Origin: Gnetum montanum
Lineage: Eukaryota; Streptophyta; Gnetopsida; Gnetales; Gnetaceae
Reading direction: 5' to 3'
NCBI GenBank assembly: GCA_015680685.1
Contig: MNCI01015788.1
Coordinates: 6,145-70,144, forward strand
Length of the DNA stretch: 64,000 nt
Shown here piece after piece: positions 22,331-33,849 of this stretch. The position numbers and the translations under genes are program-made. The notes below the pieces were generated by a model. The model ran no database searches. It saw only the letters and a program-made list of their open reading frames with translations, and was not told the DNA's origin. The first letter of the stretch is position 1; every line of letters starts with the position of its first letter.

Positions 22331-22392
22331 AACTTTGACATATTCAATGTTGTTGCAATTCCTTTAATTTACTATGTTAACAACTTTAACAA
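22291..22392. repeat. tandem repeat, two units of 51 bp
   Basis: Units start at 22291 and 22342, both opening ATTCAATGTTGTTGCAAT and continuing with a similar TTAATTTACTATNTT-like stretch. Non-coding. Confidence 0.75.
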
Positions 22393-24910
22393 ATTATTTA
22401 TAGAGCATTATGTTTAAGATGAATAATTAATTATCATTTGTAAGCATTTTGGTTATGATTAGTACATTGAATAGTAGAAATCATAATTGTTACATGTATC
22501 TTCATATGTTTATGCAAGAATTTCTACTATTCTTACACTTTTTCTTTAGATGCCAATGTTCTTGCAAGATAGCTATTTTAGAAATGAACATTGGTTGTAT
22601 TTGTATGTAATAGAAACAAGTTACAATTTTTTTATTTTAATAAAAATCAATATATCTTAGAGTTCATATTATTAAACTTGCCTTCTATTGATAAAATTGA
22701 ATTGTTAGATGCATGAAATGGTAATTTGTAAATGACAAATTTTGAAGTTGGATTAATCATGCTTATGTGGAAGTGAAAGTGATTCAGTACATAAATTAGG
22801 TTAAAAATACTTTTGTTATTAAAATTTGATTAAATAGATTTAATATGAAAAAAAAATTTCATTTTTGAAAAGTATGAAATTGTGTTATTGCTTCATTTCT
22901 TGTTAGTTGTATTAGTGCTCAAAACTCCTCTAATGCAAGTGAAAATGGCAATAAACATTATCATTTCCTCTCATGCCTCTTGCTCAAGTAGGCTTACCCA
23001 TGCTTGATAGGCCATGATTGCATCTAATGTCCTTGCAAGCTACTCATGTTAGAACAAATCATTAAGAGCTAGTATAAGCCATACCAAAATCATTCCAAAT
23101 AATCAATTTTGGTAAAATATTCTAGTGTTGTTCAACTAATTCATACTCACCTCATGTTCTATACCTTATGAAATATTATCATTGAAATCATTGAAGTACA
23201 CAGAAAATAACCAATTAGATCCCAAATTACTGATATACAAAGTCAAATTTAAAATGAAATGTGCTCAACAAAAGATTTGCCTTTGAAATTGAGAGTGAGA
23301 TCTTACAATAAATGAATAAATATGCACACGAAGATCCTTTGAATCTATTAAAAAAAATCAATTTCAGTCAGGTCTCTTATAGAATTTTGTATACTTAAAC
23401 ATAAATAAGTGTTATTGAACCTATAGTTTATTATGATATAGAACAAAAAATCATGACTCTTGATTTCAATAATTTCATTGAAGAAAACACATGCTGCTTT
23501 ATGGAGATATTGCTTTAAAAGTATTATTCTATAACAAATCAAAGTAAAATTTCCCCAATCTTTAGCTTCCTTTTCTACTAGAAGTGAAAGGAATTTTGTT
23601 CCAAATTTTTGCTACTTCACAAGATAAGATCAGAATGTTATGAATGCAATAAGAAGTTCAATGGATTGCACTAAGACTAATTATAGTGCATCAATGACAT
23701 GAGGTTTCTCTAAAATGTTTACTCAAACTTGTAGCGAGCTATGGGTTTTTCTAAGCCACCAAGTTATACTATACTTTAGGTAAGAGAGATAGAGTTTCCA
23801 TTGCTTTTATGGTTATTGGATTTTCTAAAATGTTGTTATAGTTAAATAAGAGTGTTTCCATTTTGTTATAAATGATTTACCAATGTTCATCCATTTATGG
23901 ATATAAGATTTGTGCATGTGCCATTAATGCCATATATATTTGTGCAATGAAATGCTACAAGAAGAAGCTGAAATCAATAATGCTGAACTACATTATAGTG
24001 TATTCAGGTTAAAAAATAAAGTTTTCAGTACTCTAATGGTTGTTTTTTTTTTGAAATGTTGCAAAATGTGGTGCTATACTACTGTAAAACAAGTAGACCT
24101 CTTCGTATAAAACTTTTAGTGTCTTCTCTTTGTTGTGGCATTTTTAACTTGGTGGAAAATGTGGCATTAGTCCCTCATATTTCATAGGTTAAATTAGTAA
24201 CACTAGTTAAAATATAACTAAACTTGAGAGAATGAAAAACATACATGACATCATTTTAACATGGGCATGGCATGAGATGGTTAGATGTATAAATAACTAA
24301 TATGGATTAGTTATGGTTTTTCCTCTTGTACTCCATGCCTTCTCTATGAAAATTGTGGTTAGTATTGCATCTCTTTGCTCATCCTACCCTTGCAGTGGGT
24401 TAGAGTATCCCACAATGGTCAATATAATCAAAAGACAAGTACACAACCACCACAATAGTGCTATCTTCTTAACATTAATATCTTTTTAAAGAACCTTTTA
24501 GTTTTTGTATATGTAACTGCAATAATGCATTCCACTTTGAAAACAATCCTATCTAAGCATGATCTCTAGAGGTTAGTTTCGTTTTTGAGAAAGCAACTTT
24601 TTCAACATTAGCTAAAATGAAACAAATTCGGAAAACAAGAACTTTGATTTTGGTAAACTTTACAAAAATTACATAAAATAAGCAAACAATATAACATTTA
24701 TCAATGAATGGTAAAAGATCTTTAAGTACCAATGATAAAATATTATTGAAAACTGAAAGTTAGAAATTTTTATTATGTCCAAAAAATCATAAAGGATTTG
24801 TTGGATAGTTAGCCTTGACACATTTTTTGAATTTTAAATTGAAATTTTTAATTGCACCTTAGATTTACTAAATTTTCTTTTAAATTTATACCTTAATTCT
24901 ACTAGTATAA
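22393..24910. other. AT-rich intergenic DNA, nothing recognised
   Basis: No frame with a domain and no clear LTR ends. It probably consists of very old transposon debris; minus-strand frame 23348-23542 looks random. Confidence 0.45.
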
Positions 24911-24911
24911 T

Positions 24912-24964
24912 TGAACTTGTAACCTAATGTTACAAGGCCAAGACCATTACCACTGAGCTAACTT
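24912..24964 (-). other. tRNA-like sequence, probable SINE head
   Basis: On the minus strand it reads GTTAGCTCAGTGGTAATGG, then TCTTGGCCTTGTAACATTAG and GTTACAAGTTCAA. TAGCTCAGTGG is a good pol III A-box, and the GTTCAA stretch about 35 nt later is an acceptable B-box apart from its last base. The sequence between is tRNA-like, but there is no acceptor stem. AT-rich DNA follows the B-box on that strand, as in a SINE body. Confidence 0.55.
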
Positions 24965-25089
24965 ATTCTCATAGATTCTAAGAAACTTAAAAACATCATT
25001 GATGTGATACCCCAACTGGATATGATTAATTTGAAAGAAAATAAGTATAAGAATATATTACAATTAATATTCTAACTCATTAAAATGTG

Positions 25090-25710
25090 AGCTAAAGATG
25101 GAGAAATTAGAAAGACCTATTTTTCATCCTTTATGCTTTGTTTGCACAATATGCAAATATGCACTTTTCTTGCTAAATTGATCAAACCACTCAAGAAGAA
25201 GATGATGAGAGCTTGTTCTTGTTGTAGTAATTTGATTTCTTAAATGAATAAGAATAGTTGAGAATATATTCTTTTGAATAATAGGTATTAAACCTCCTCT
25301 AATAGAATGTAAGTAAAAAAATTTTTTACTAGACATGTTCAACCAAAATTTAGCCAAGCCTTTTTCTTTTATAGTCTTCTAGAAGGGACTTCTATTTAAA
25401 GGAAGATCCTCCATTACCATATTCCATGACTAAAGCCATAATTCTCCTTCATGCAACCATCCATTTTCATATGTAACATTCATTATTTCCTTAGCATAAT
25501 TGGCTTCCTTTATGTGACTTAAATTTTGAGTATAAGAAATAAAATGACAAAGAGCTTCAACTTTAAGAGGTAGAAAATCTACCCCAAAAACTAAGATATC
25601 ATAAGAATTTTTCTTTTTTCCTTGAAAGACAAGAAGGTAATGATCAACATTACATCATTTAATTATTTGAGACATCCATCTAGTCTGAAGTTCACAAAAT
25701 TTTACTAGGT
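25090..25710 (-). pseudogene. unidentified decayed protein frame
   Basis: On the minus strand about 190 codons stay readable with few stops, including FGVDFLPLKVEALCHFIS, EIMNVTYENGWLHEGELWL and EKGLAKFWLNMSSKKFFYL (the open part is 25124-25357). Composition looks protein-like, with no low complexity. I do not recognise the family; a retroelement or transposase origin is likely from the surroundings. Stops include TAG codons where Gln or Trp would fit. Confidence 0.4.
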
Positions 25711-25821
25711 AGCACAAAATTATAAACTTTAATAAATCATTGGATGTACCTATGTTTCACTTATTTCAAGTTCCAACACCTCCCTAAGTTCATGAAATTT
25801 GACTAGATTATGCAAGAATTC

Positions 25822-26095
25822 TTGTGATTCATATGGTTGAGTGTAGGGTTACTTTGTCATTCATCATTAATAACAGTTTTAGGGACTTTAATGCTAATGT
25901 TTTTGAAAACTAAAGATCATTTATTTTTGTAAAACATGAACTATCTATTGCCAATAATAATAATATTTTATTTTAAGACACACTTACAAATGGACAATGT
26001 CTTCTTCTTGTAGGGTAGATTCCCTACCTATGGATGATGCAACTAAAGGGTATGATAGACATAGAAGCAGTAAGGATGACATGCCATAATAAGTG
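25822..26095 (+). mobile_element. truncated 5' piece of the Athila-like family (LTR end to gag start)
   Basis: TTGTGATTCATATGGTTGAG at 25825-25844 matches the end of the LTR at 10530-10550. A decayed primer-site-like TTTTAGGGAC follows, then at about 26001 an ATG opening MSSSC, paralleling the MSSSSHK gag start of the minus-strand element at 5163. After about 30 codons the similarity ends near 26095, where a different AT-rich sequence starts. So a third member of this family lies here in plus orientation, reduced to about 270 bp. Confidence 0.5.
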
Positions 26096-27640
26096 AAGAT
26101 AGCCTACTATAACAACCCTTATTTTTGACATCTTTGACATGTATGATCTTTGCAAAGTTTGTGATGCTTATACTTGTATGTCATCTATGCTTGTTTTAGT
26201 TTAGTATATTTTTATGATTTTTCCTAGAGGTTTTATGGTGATGCATGTATTTTCTTATTTATATTTTAATATTTAATTATTTCTATATTTTTATTACCAT
26301 TTATTAGATGTGCACTACCCTATTTTTGAGTATAGTAGGATCTCACGAGGATTCGTTGGGAGCATGACATGACATGTGATTTATTGTTTGTTTAATTATT
26401 TTCCTAGAATGCATGTTGTAACCCTAGTGATTATGTTGTTTGATAATTTTATGTGCATGCATGTATGTTTATGTATGTATTTGTAAGATTAGTTTTATTT
26501 TATTTCTTATGAGAGGAGGATTGAATATATTATTTTGGCATGATGGGTTTTAATAGTATTTTATCTTTGATTGTTTTGACATGTGTGAGAGTTACATGGG
26601 TGGAAGAGGAAGTTACATTAGAGATAGATATGCTTTTTGGTATTATCTTTTTAGTTTTATGATGGTTCGGAAAATTGGTGTTTTCTTTTGTTCCATTTTT
26701 TTTCTTGGTCAATCTCCATTAAAAATTCCACGAATCATTCTTTCCACATACTTTGCTAATTTGGGAGAGGTGCTATGGGAGAATGAAGCTATGAAGGTGT
26801 TGGTGGATTGTGAATTAGTTATGCAGATTTCTTAGAAGTAGATTTCTTTCTTCTATTATAGTTTTTCATCATTCAAATTTAGAGCTGAGTCATCTTAACT
26901 TCTTCCCCATTTATGGTTATGAGGTTTGGCACACATTCATGGGATGAATATTGTTTAGTTTTTTGTATGGATGTTATGTTATTTATGGGGTAAAGGTTTT
27001 GCTTTGAACACTTGAAATAATGTTTCGGTAGATTTGTATGTTGAATTTAGGATTTTTGGAAACGTTGTTATGTCATTTCAGGTATGGGTCTTGTGAGATC
27101 TTTTTCACCATTTTATGGGATTAGGTTTTATTATTCATGAGCTTGGTTATGGTAATTGAATGTTAAAAAAAATACTACGATTTCTATGCAGATGTGATCT
27201 GAAATTTGGAAGACTAAGATGTGGTTATTTTCCCATGATGATTAGTTTGGAGTCTTGGAGGTTTTTATTCAACTTGGTGTCTTGTTGAGATTCATTTTTC
27301 CTACTTCCATCTTATCATATTCATTAGGATTTATCTATTGCATATTGTTTTTGTTGAATTCATCTTCCAATCATTTATATTGTAATCTTAGTATTAGTAT
27401 TTGGATTCTTTCATTTGGTTATTTCTAAATTTCATGGTTTCCAATTGTAAATTTTCTCATAGATTCAATCTTTCATATTGAGATACCTAGAGCTATGATT
27501 TTGAAACTTTAAGCTTCCAAATCATGCTTGTGTTTACTCTTGCTCCTTGTTGATTTTTATTCTTTGAATATTGAACTCTTACCTACCATTTCCTTATCAT
27601 TCTCATAATTTTGAAGTTCTTCTAGTTATTTCTTAGTCTT
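26096..27640. other. AT-rich DNA, possibly a long LTR or leader
   Basis: No supported gene; the plus frame 26581-26835 lacks a domain. The abrupt change at about 26095 and the gag beginning near 30120 suggest that 26.1-30.1 kb may be 5' LTR and leader of that element. I could not find its LTR ends or a second copy. Confidence 0.35.
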
Positions 27641-27649
27641 TCCCTATTG

Positions 27650-28090
27650 TTCAAGACATCCTAGACCTCTATGAGACATTCCACCTACATGCTAATTCTT
27701 TTAGCAAGACATCTCATCTATAACCAAGACATCCCACCCAAGATGTCTAAGTCTCAATCAAGGCATCTTACTTGAGATGTTTCAATTTGAGCTAAGATGT
27801 CTAATATTTTCCTTATACATCTCATCCTAATTAAATACATCATCCTAGAAATGTCTTAAATTTGCAAGAATCACCTAAAATTTACCAAAAGAGCCTCAAA
27901 AGTTACCAAAATATACATCAAATTGTCCACAACATCTCATCTTCATTAGAGATGTCTTCTTAGAAATACCTCATATTACTTGAGACATTTTTTTTCTAGA
28001 TTTCTCCTAGACATCCCAAAGGTCTCATCTCTACTAGAGACATGTCACCCAAGATGTCTTTTGATTTTCAAGATGTCTCTCCTATAAGCC
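27650..28090. repeat. cluster of AGATGTCT/AGACATCT words
   Basis: Within about 430 bp the 8-mer AGATGTCT, its reverse complement AGACATCT and one- or two-base variants (GAGACAT, AAGACATCC, GAGATGTC) occur about twenty times in both orientations with irregular spacing. Each word is the reverse complement of the other, so many hairpins are possible. No coding frame spans it. Confidence 0.75.
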
Positions 28091-30110
28091 AAGCTCTACC
28101 AAAACCTAGATTTTGTGGAATTTGATCCCCCAGTGGCTTGAAACTTTATTTTCTTAGTCACTAAGCATTTCATAGCCTATCAAATATTTCTCAATTGTTG
28201 GATTGATATTAAATTTTTTTATATTTAATTATTGATCATTTTTCTTTTGCTTGGATAATTGTGACTTGCTTGAATCTTGATAAATTGTCGTCATGTTCCC
28301 CTTGATATTTTTGGATCTCCATCTTAAACATTTATTGATATTTCCAAGTCTTGATACAAGCTTTCTACCTTTTCAATCTTGATAATCTTCTCATTGGGTT
28401 TGGAGTTTAATATTCTATCTTATTATTCGATTCACTTATGCTATGTATTGTTGATCCATATATGATTCTTGATTATTGTTAACTCCAATCATTTCATTAT
28501 TACAATACTATTGGTTTGTTGGGGGTTATAATAATATTTTCTCTCTTTGAAATTTTTTGGCATCTTGGAATTTGATTGAGCTCTATGAGATATTTTGGTT
28601 GTTAGATTTAGTTCCTTATTATGCTGGATTTTCATGGAATTGGATTTGGTTTTTTAGTGTTAATTAATTCCTTGCATTAGTATCATTATAAGGATTTCTT
28701 ATACTATTAAATCTTATCGTGCAATGAAATATTTTATTTGGATGTTGTGGCCTCCACCATTAGTTTAGATGCCATGGTTGTTATTTGCAGATTATTTGGA
28801 TGATAGAGCTAGCATCAAGTTTGTATGGCTAGTGGAGATGGGCTTCCTCAAGAGGACTTTATGATTAACTTTCATTGGAATGCATCAATATGGATTTCAT
28901 GAGAGGTCCCATCCTATGCAAAAATGTGATTCCATGGCTTATTGATCATTTTTTGTTGTGCCTCTAGAATGTTAGATGAGATATATCTAGTGTTGGTAAG
29001 TTTGGGAACCTTAGAGGTGAAGCCCTAGATGACACCTTAGGTTCATTGAGGCTAATAATATATGCAAGAACTTGGTAATGTGATTATGATATGGATGCAT
29101 ATTAGCTTATGGAAAGTAAAAATGACAACATGACACACATATGACACTAAGAGCAGTGCATGCTAGTGTCCTTATTTGTGGTGATGATTGGAGTGGACAA
29201 ATCTTGGTTTTGGTAATGCTTATTGGATGCATGTTTGGTTGTTTGTTTATATTCTTGTTCAATTGTTTGAGCTAATATATATTGTAGGTCAACCATGCTC
29301 CTTCTCACTCGATATTTGTTGATTTGATGATTGGATATGTTGCAAGGTTTCTCAGTTTTATATTGATAACCCATTTTATTTCCAGGTTAATTGGTTGGTA
29401 GAAGATGGGAGCTCTTAGAGGATTTGATATGATGATACAATCTTGATGATATTATGTGTTTAGCTTAGGCTTTGGCTATTTTATGCTTTTGATGTTTCAA
29501 ATTTTATGCTAGACATTGTATCCCTCTTTTTCTTAGCTTTTGGATATATACCTATTTGTATGATTGAACCCTTTATATCATGCCATTTTATACTGATGAT
29601 ATGGAGACTTAATTTTGGAATTATATTAAAATTTTTCTCTGCATGTGTGTGTGTGTGTGTGTGTGTTTTAATGTAATTTTATGTTTATGCACTTTGTGTA
29701 TTTTTCCATTTAGTTTCNTCACTTTGTGTCTTTTTCCATTTAGTTTCTTTTATTTTCCTTGGGTTATGGTTTCATGCTAGGTTTTTTTGTTTCTTTTCAC
29801 TATGATATTGTCATTTTTTGTTCCTTTCCATGGATAATCATTTCGTTAGGAGTTTTACTTGACCTAATACTCTCCAACCTAAGTTATAGGAAGGAGGATG
29901 CTATAAGCTAGTATGAGAGAGTAAATTTTTAATGAATTTCCCTTTTACATTTCTATGTCTAGTGATGGTAGGTGCTACAAGTGGATGTGATCATGCTAGA
30001 AGGGTAGAAGTTAGGCCTAACAACCTAGTATTGATACCTAATCCTATTCTTGATCAAAGAGAGTAGCCATTAATATATTTCCAAGTAAAACTTATCTCTT
30101 TGGTTTCTAC
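28091..30110. other. AT-rich DNA before gag, with a GT microsatellite
   Basis: No gene supported. It contains (TG)11 at 29644-29666 and a 29-30 bp tandem duplication (CACTTTGTGTNTTTTTCCAT, units near 29691 and 29720) with one undetermined base at 29718. No convincing primer binding site was found. Confidence 0.5.
29644..29666. repeat. (TG)n microsatellite
   Basis: Eleven uninterrupted TG dinucleotides. Confidence 0.95.
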
Positions 30111-30119
30111 TCTTACATA

Positions 30120-31275
30120 GGAGAAGAAGATTAGCTAAAAAGATATCAACTACTATTTGTTTTAGTTTCTTCATCAACATATAGAGAAGAGCTCTAGTTC
30201 ACTATCAACAAAGGATGCTTTTAGGATTGGTGGCAGGGGTAGTCAACTAATGGATAGAGAGCTTATGGAGAAATTATATATGATAGAATTCCCTATCTTT
30301 CACAGTGAGAAGGATCCTACTATTACCATTGAATGATTTGAACAAATCCTTAAGATCTTCAAGTTGATGGGCTATACCCCTACACAACAAACCAGTTTGA
30401 TGACTCATTAGTTTTGTAGAATTACTGGACATTAGTAGACTACTTAGGGGAAGGATTTTTAGTGGGAAGAGTTTGATGTTTATTAGAGTAATTTTTACAA
30501 TGAGTTCAATGCTGATTACATTTCTTGAGAGTTCAAGGAGAAAAAGGGTGAGGAGCTTTACTATCTCTACTTGGGTAATTGAACTATGATAGAGTACTAT
30601 TATAAGTTCTTAGAGTTGAGCATGTATGTGCCACATATATATTCAAATGAATAATTCAGAGTATGCCATTTTGTTCATGGTCTTTGTGCATCCATTAAAG
30701 ACAATTTTCGTTCTCTACATCTTCAAATGTATGAAGATGTGCAAGTTCATATGTTAGATCTAGAGCACAATTAGTTAGATGAGGCAACAAGGTGTGATAA
30801 TTATTAGAAGAGGGATCATACCTCTTCTAGGAAGTCTAATGGATCCAAGGAATCTCAAAGACCTAGTTTGGGTAGCTAGTAGCAACAACAATAGAGATCC
30901 CAGTAGCAACTATTAAGTGATGGGACCACTTATGGTCCTATTTCTTTATGTGTGGAAAATTTGGACATGTTTGTAGGGACTATCCCAACTATGATAATTA
31001 TGGGTAGTTGAGCCATAAGAGCTTTAACAATCTAAAGAGATTAGGAGGTGGAGGTCATTAATAGGATGGCAAACCTACTAGTGGCCAGGGTAGTGCTAAG
31101 ACACATGCATGTGTGTATGATTTGATAGATCAACCAGTCCTTCCTTAACCTAACACTATGATGGAGACTAGAGTTATGATTCTTACTTCAGTAGTTTTGA
31201 TTCTTTTTAATCCTAGTGTAAGCCATTTCTTTGTTCATCCATGTGTAGTTTCTCTTTTTTGCTTGGAGGACAAAC
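30120..31275 (+). pseudogene. Ty3/gypsy gag and protease start, decayed, plus strand
   Basis: Despite roughly twenty stops, the plus strand reads as a gag. EFPIFHSEKDPTITIE and an FKEKKGEELYYLYLG stretch match the capsid region, followed by FLELSMYVPHIYSNE and FVHGL, the retrotrans_gag signature. Near 30945-30990 CGKFGHVCRDY in another frame is a zinc knuckle (C-x2-C lost, C-GH-C kept). A protease start follows at about 31180-31270 (a VLILF(N)PSVSHFFVHP-like piece, where functional copies have D-x-G-A-S-H). The element then breaks off: no RT follows. The wording fits the chromovirus side of Ty3/gypsy. Almost every stop is TAG/TAA replacing Gln or Trp. Confidence 0.72.
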
Positions 31276-32550
31276 ATCCTCATAGGCATTAATCTTGGGA
31301 ATGTTAATTGGGCCAACATGATGGAAGACCATATTCTCCATTGTTTGGAGATTGGTCTTCAACATCTTTCCCTAGAGTTCATAAAGCTTGATTCCCCATA
31401 GGTTTGATAAAATATTTATTTTTCTAGTTTTTTCTTAAGTTATGGGTTTGTTGTTATTTATTGATTGGCTTTATGTTGTTATGTTTCAAGCACTAGGAGA
31501 CATCTGTGGCCAAAATGGCAAGGGTGGGCATGACCCACCACTGCCTCCTCCAAATGCCCCCTAGCATCCCTTAGTTGCTCATTTTAGTTTTCCTTGTTGA
31601 TGATTGCATAATGTTTGCTTTGTTGTTGATGTTGTTGGCTAGTGTTAGCCAATACTTTGGTTTTAGACATGGTTTTATGTTTATTATTTATTGTTTGAAC
31701 ATTTTAACATTTTTCCACATAGTGTGGCTATGGCTATTTATATTGTAAATGTTTTAAATTTAAAATTTTGATTTTAGTTTTGGCTATATTATTCTTGAAT
31801 TATGGTTTTATCATGGCTTTATGGTTTTAATGTTGTAAAAATTATAAATGGCTACACTGTTTATCTAGGCTATAATGTCATGAAATGTTGAAATGAATAG
31901 ACAATACAATTGTAAGCTAAAATGAGAAAAATGCAAAAGGGTGCTCACTAGTTTAAGGCCATGGTAGGTCATGTTGCTAGTTTAAGGCTATAGTGGGCCA
32001 TGGATATTCCTAGTTTTAAGCCATGAAGGGCCATGCATTGTAACTAGTTTTAGGCCATGGTGGGTCCTATGATGAAAGGAAACATATATTTTTGTCTGTT
32101 TTATGTTTTTAAATTTTTATGGATTTTCTGGTTGTAAATTTTTTAAGTGATTTTCATGTTTATATTGTGCTAAAAATAAAGAAACAAAAGTGTTTATTAA
32201 ATAAAATGCAAATAAAGGATAAATTCCTAGTCTCTATGCAAAATAAAGTTTAATATAAGACAAACAAAGTAACATAAATAGGTAAAATGAAATCTAAGCT
32301 AACAGGCTATAGGTACATATAGTTACAAGGTCACAAGGGCGTAGGCTGAAAGGATCAAGGGTGTACATTAATTGTGCAAATGCTTCCTAATCTTTGAGAG
32401 ATTAGGAAAAGTTTAAGGCCTATTTGGTACAAGCTTGTACTCCCATACCATTCACTAACAATGTTAAAGGGGAGCTCTTCCCATATCATGTATTCAATCC
32501 CATCATTGTTATTTTTAGCTTTTTTAACTATGTGACTAGGAGTTTCTTTC
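31276..32550. other. non-coding stretch with a small tandem repeat
   Basis: No gene. A GC-richer pocket at 31500-31570 interrupts AT-rich DNA. The repeat at 31948-32072 is listed separately. Confidence 0.5.
31948..32072. repeat. degenerate tandem repeat, four units of about 29-34 bp
   Basis: Units start at 31948, 31977, 32010 and 32044, each with CTAGTTT(T)AAGGCCATGGTGGG or a close variant. Non-coding. Confidence 0.8.
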
Positions 32551-32559
32551 TGAAACTCT

Positions 32560-32990
32560 ACTTCAAATCATTTTTCTATATCCATGTTGTTAACCATGAG
32601 GAGAACTACATTATCACCATGGATAATAAATTCACCTCCCTCTTAAGGTAGGTGAATTTTTTGGTGGATAAGTGAAGATACGACTTTTAATTGGCCAACC
32701 AAGGTCTTTCCAAGATGAGATTGAATCCTAGTGTTTCCTCTAGCACCAAGAAACCAGTGATTATGGGAAATTGCTCCACTTCCACAAAGTCTAAGGAAAT
32801 AGACCCCTTAACAAAAACCTATGATTCATTAAAGAACTTAAGGGTTGATTTTGATGTGTATTGTATTTGTTCCATCAAACCTAAATCTTCAAATATGGTG
32901 CACGGAATGACATTTGTGGTAGCCCCATCATCTGCATGCATTAATGCACCTTGTATTATCCTGCCAGTATCATAATGAAAAGAGGGGCCT
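32560..32990 (-). pseudogene. Ty3/gypsy aspartic protease, decayed, minus strand
   Basis: On the minus strand, ADDGATTNVIPCTIFEDLGL (about 32890-32950) fits the retropepsin active site with D-x-G-A. VEVEQFPIITGFLVLEETLG and ILERPWLA follow (ILGRPWL in active copies, here with Gly to Glu). Stops are few. The plus-strand frame 32691-32975 is its shadow. Downstream, an AKNNNDGIEYMIWEELPFN stretch (about 32430-32500) may be the start of the next segment, but no RT follows, so pol is truncated. It pairs with the gag at 33850-35640. Confidence 0.7.
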
Positions 32991-33849
32991 TGGTCACTTT
33001 GTCATTTTGGGAGCTACCTTTGATTTTGCAATCATAGAACACTAGCAATGTTGACTTTATCTCCCTTGGTGAAGAAGCATCATCATCACATGAATGGATT
33101 CTTTGTTAGTAGGGATTTCCTTGCTAATGAAGATGAAGGTAAACAACTTGACTAGTGCTTTACAATGTGTAGTAGAAGTCATAACTAGGTCATATAGGCT
33201 CAAGGTTGTATTTTTCCTTTTTAGAGATTGCTTGACCTATTCCATTGCATTTAGGAAGTTTTGGTTATTGGCCATGGACTTCTTGTCACTATTGTGCTTA
33301 ACTTCCTCCGTGTGCCCCAAAATATGTACCTCATTTTTGGATTGTTGTTGTGGTCTCTCCTCTTTCACTTTTTCTTGGCTCATAAATTCCTCTTGTGGTT
33401 TACCTATCGAAGTAGCCTAGGTTGTGGAGATCATGGTATAGATCTTAGAGGAGTGGGCTTTGGTGGACCCACTTCCTTCAATGCCTTAGTCTACTTATCA
33501 TCTTTTTTGTTACGCTTTTTCTTAAGCTTCTTCCCCAACTTGGTTGAGATCTTTTGGTTGTTATTTTTTATTTGTGAAGAAGAGGCTATGGCATTAGGCA
33601 CCACGGAAGGCCATTGTTTAGTTATAGGGGTGGACTTAATTGTAACTAGCTAGGGCACCCTAATGACAAAGGGCTCTTTGGAAGGCATCAACAATGGTAT
33701 CCTTACAACAAAAAGGAGTCTTGAGCTAGTGAAAGCTAACGAGTCCCTTTTGTTACAAGTAGGTACCTAAATCAAAAATAGTTCCCTCATAGGCCTTTGA
33801 TTGTCAAAAACATTGAATTTTGATGTGATGTATGACCTATTATTGGCAT
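32991..33849 (-). other. gag-protease spacer of the minus-strand element
   Basis: Plus-strand frames at 33094-33420 and 33261-33653 are shadows. The minus strand here is Lys/Glu/Pro-rich with many stops, as expected of the spacer between gag and protease. Confidence 0.4.

Noticed and set aside
27650-28090. CRISPR-like array
   Set aside because: Repeats are only 8-mers in both orientations with irregular spacing, in plant nuclear DNA; not a CRISPR.
32691-32975. Plus-strand 94-codon frame
   Set aside because: Shadow of the minus-strand protease with its D-x-G-A and RPWLA segments.
33094-33653. Two plus-strand frames with hydrophobic stretches resembling membrane segments
   Set aside because: They oppose the gag-protease spacer of a minus-strand element; Phe/Leu-rich wording is typical of the strand opposite a Lys/Glu-rich coding frame.
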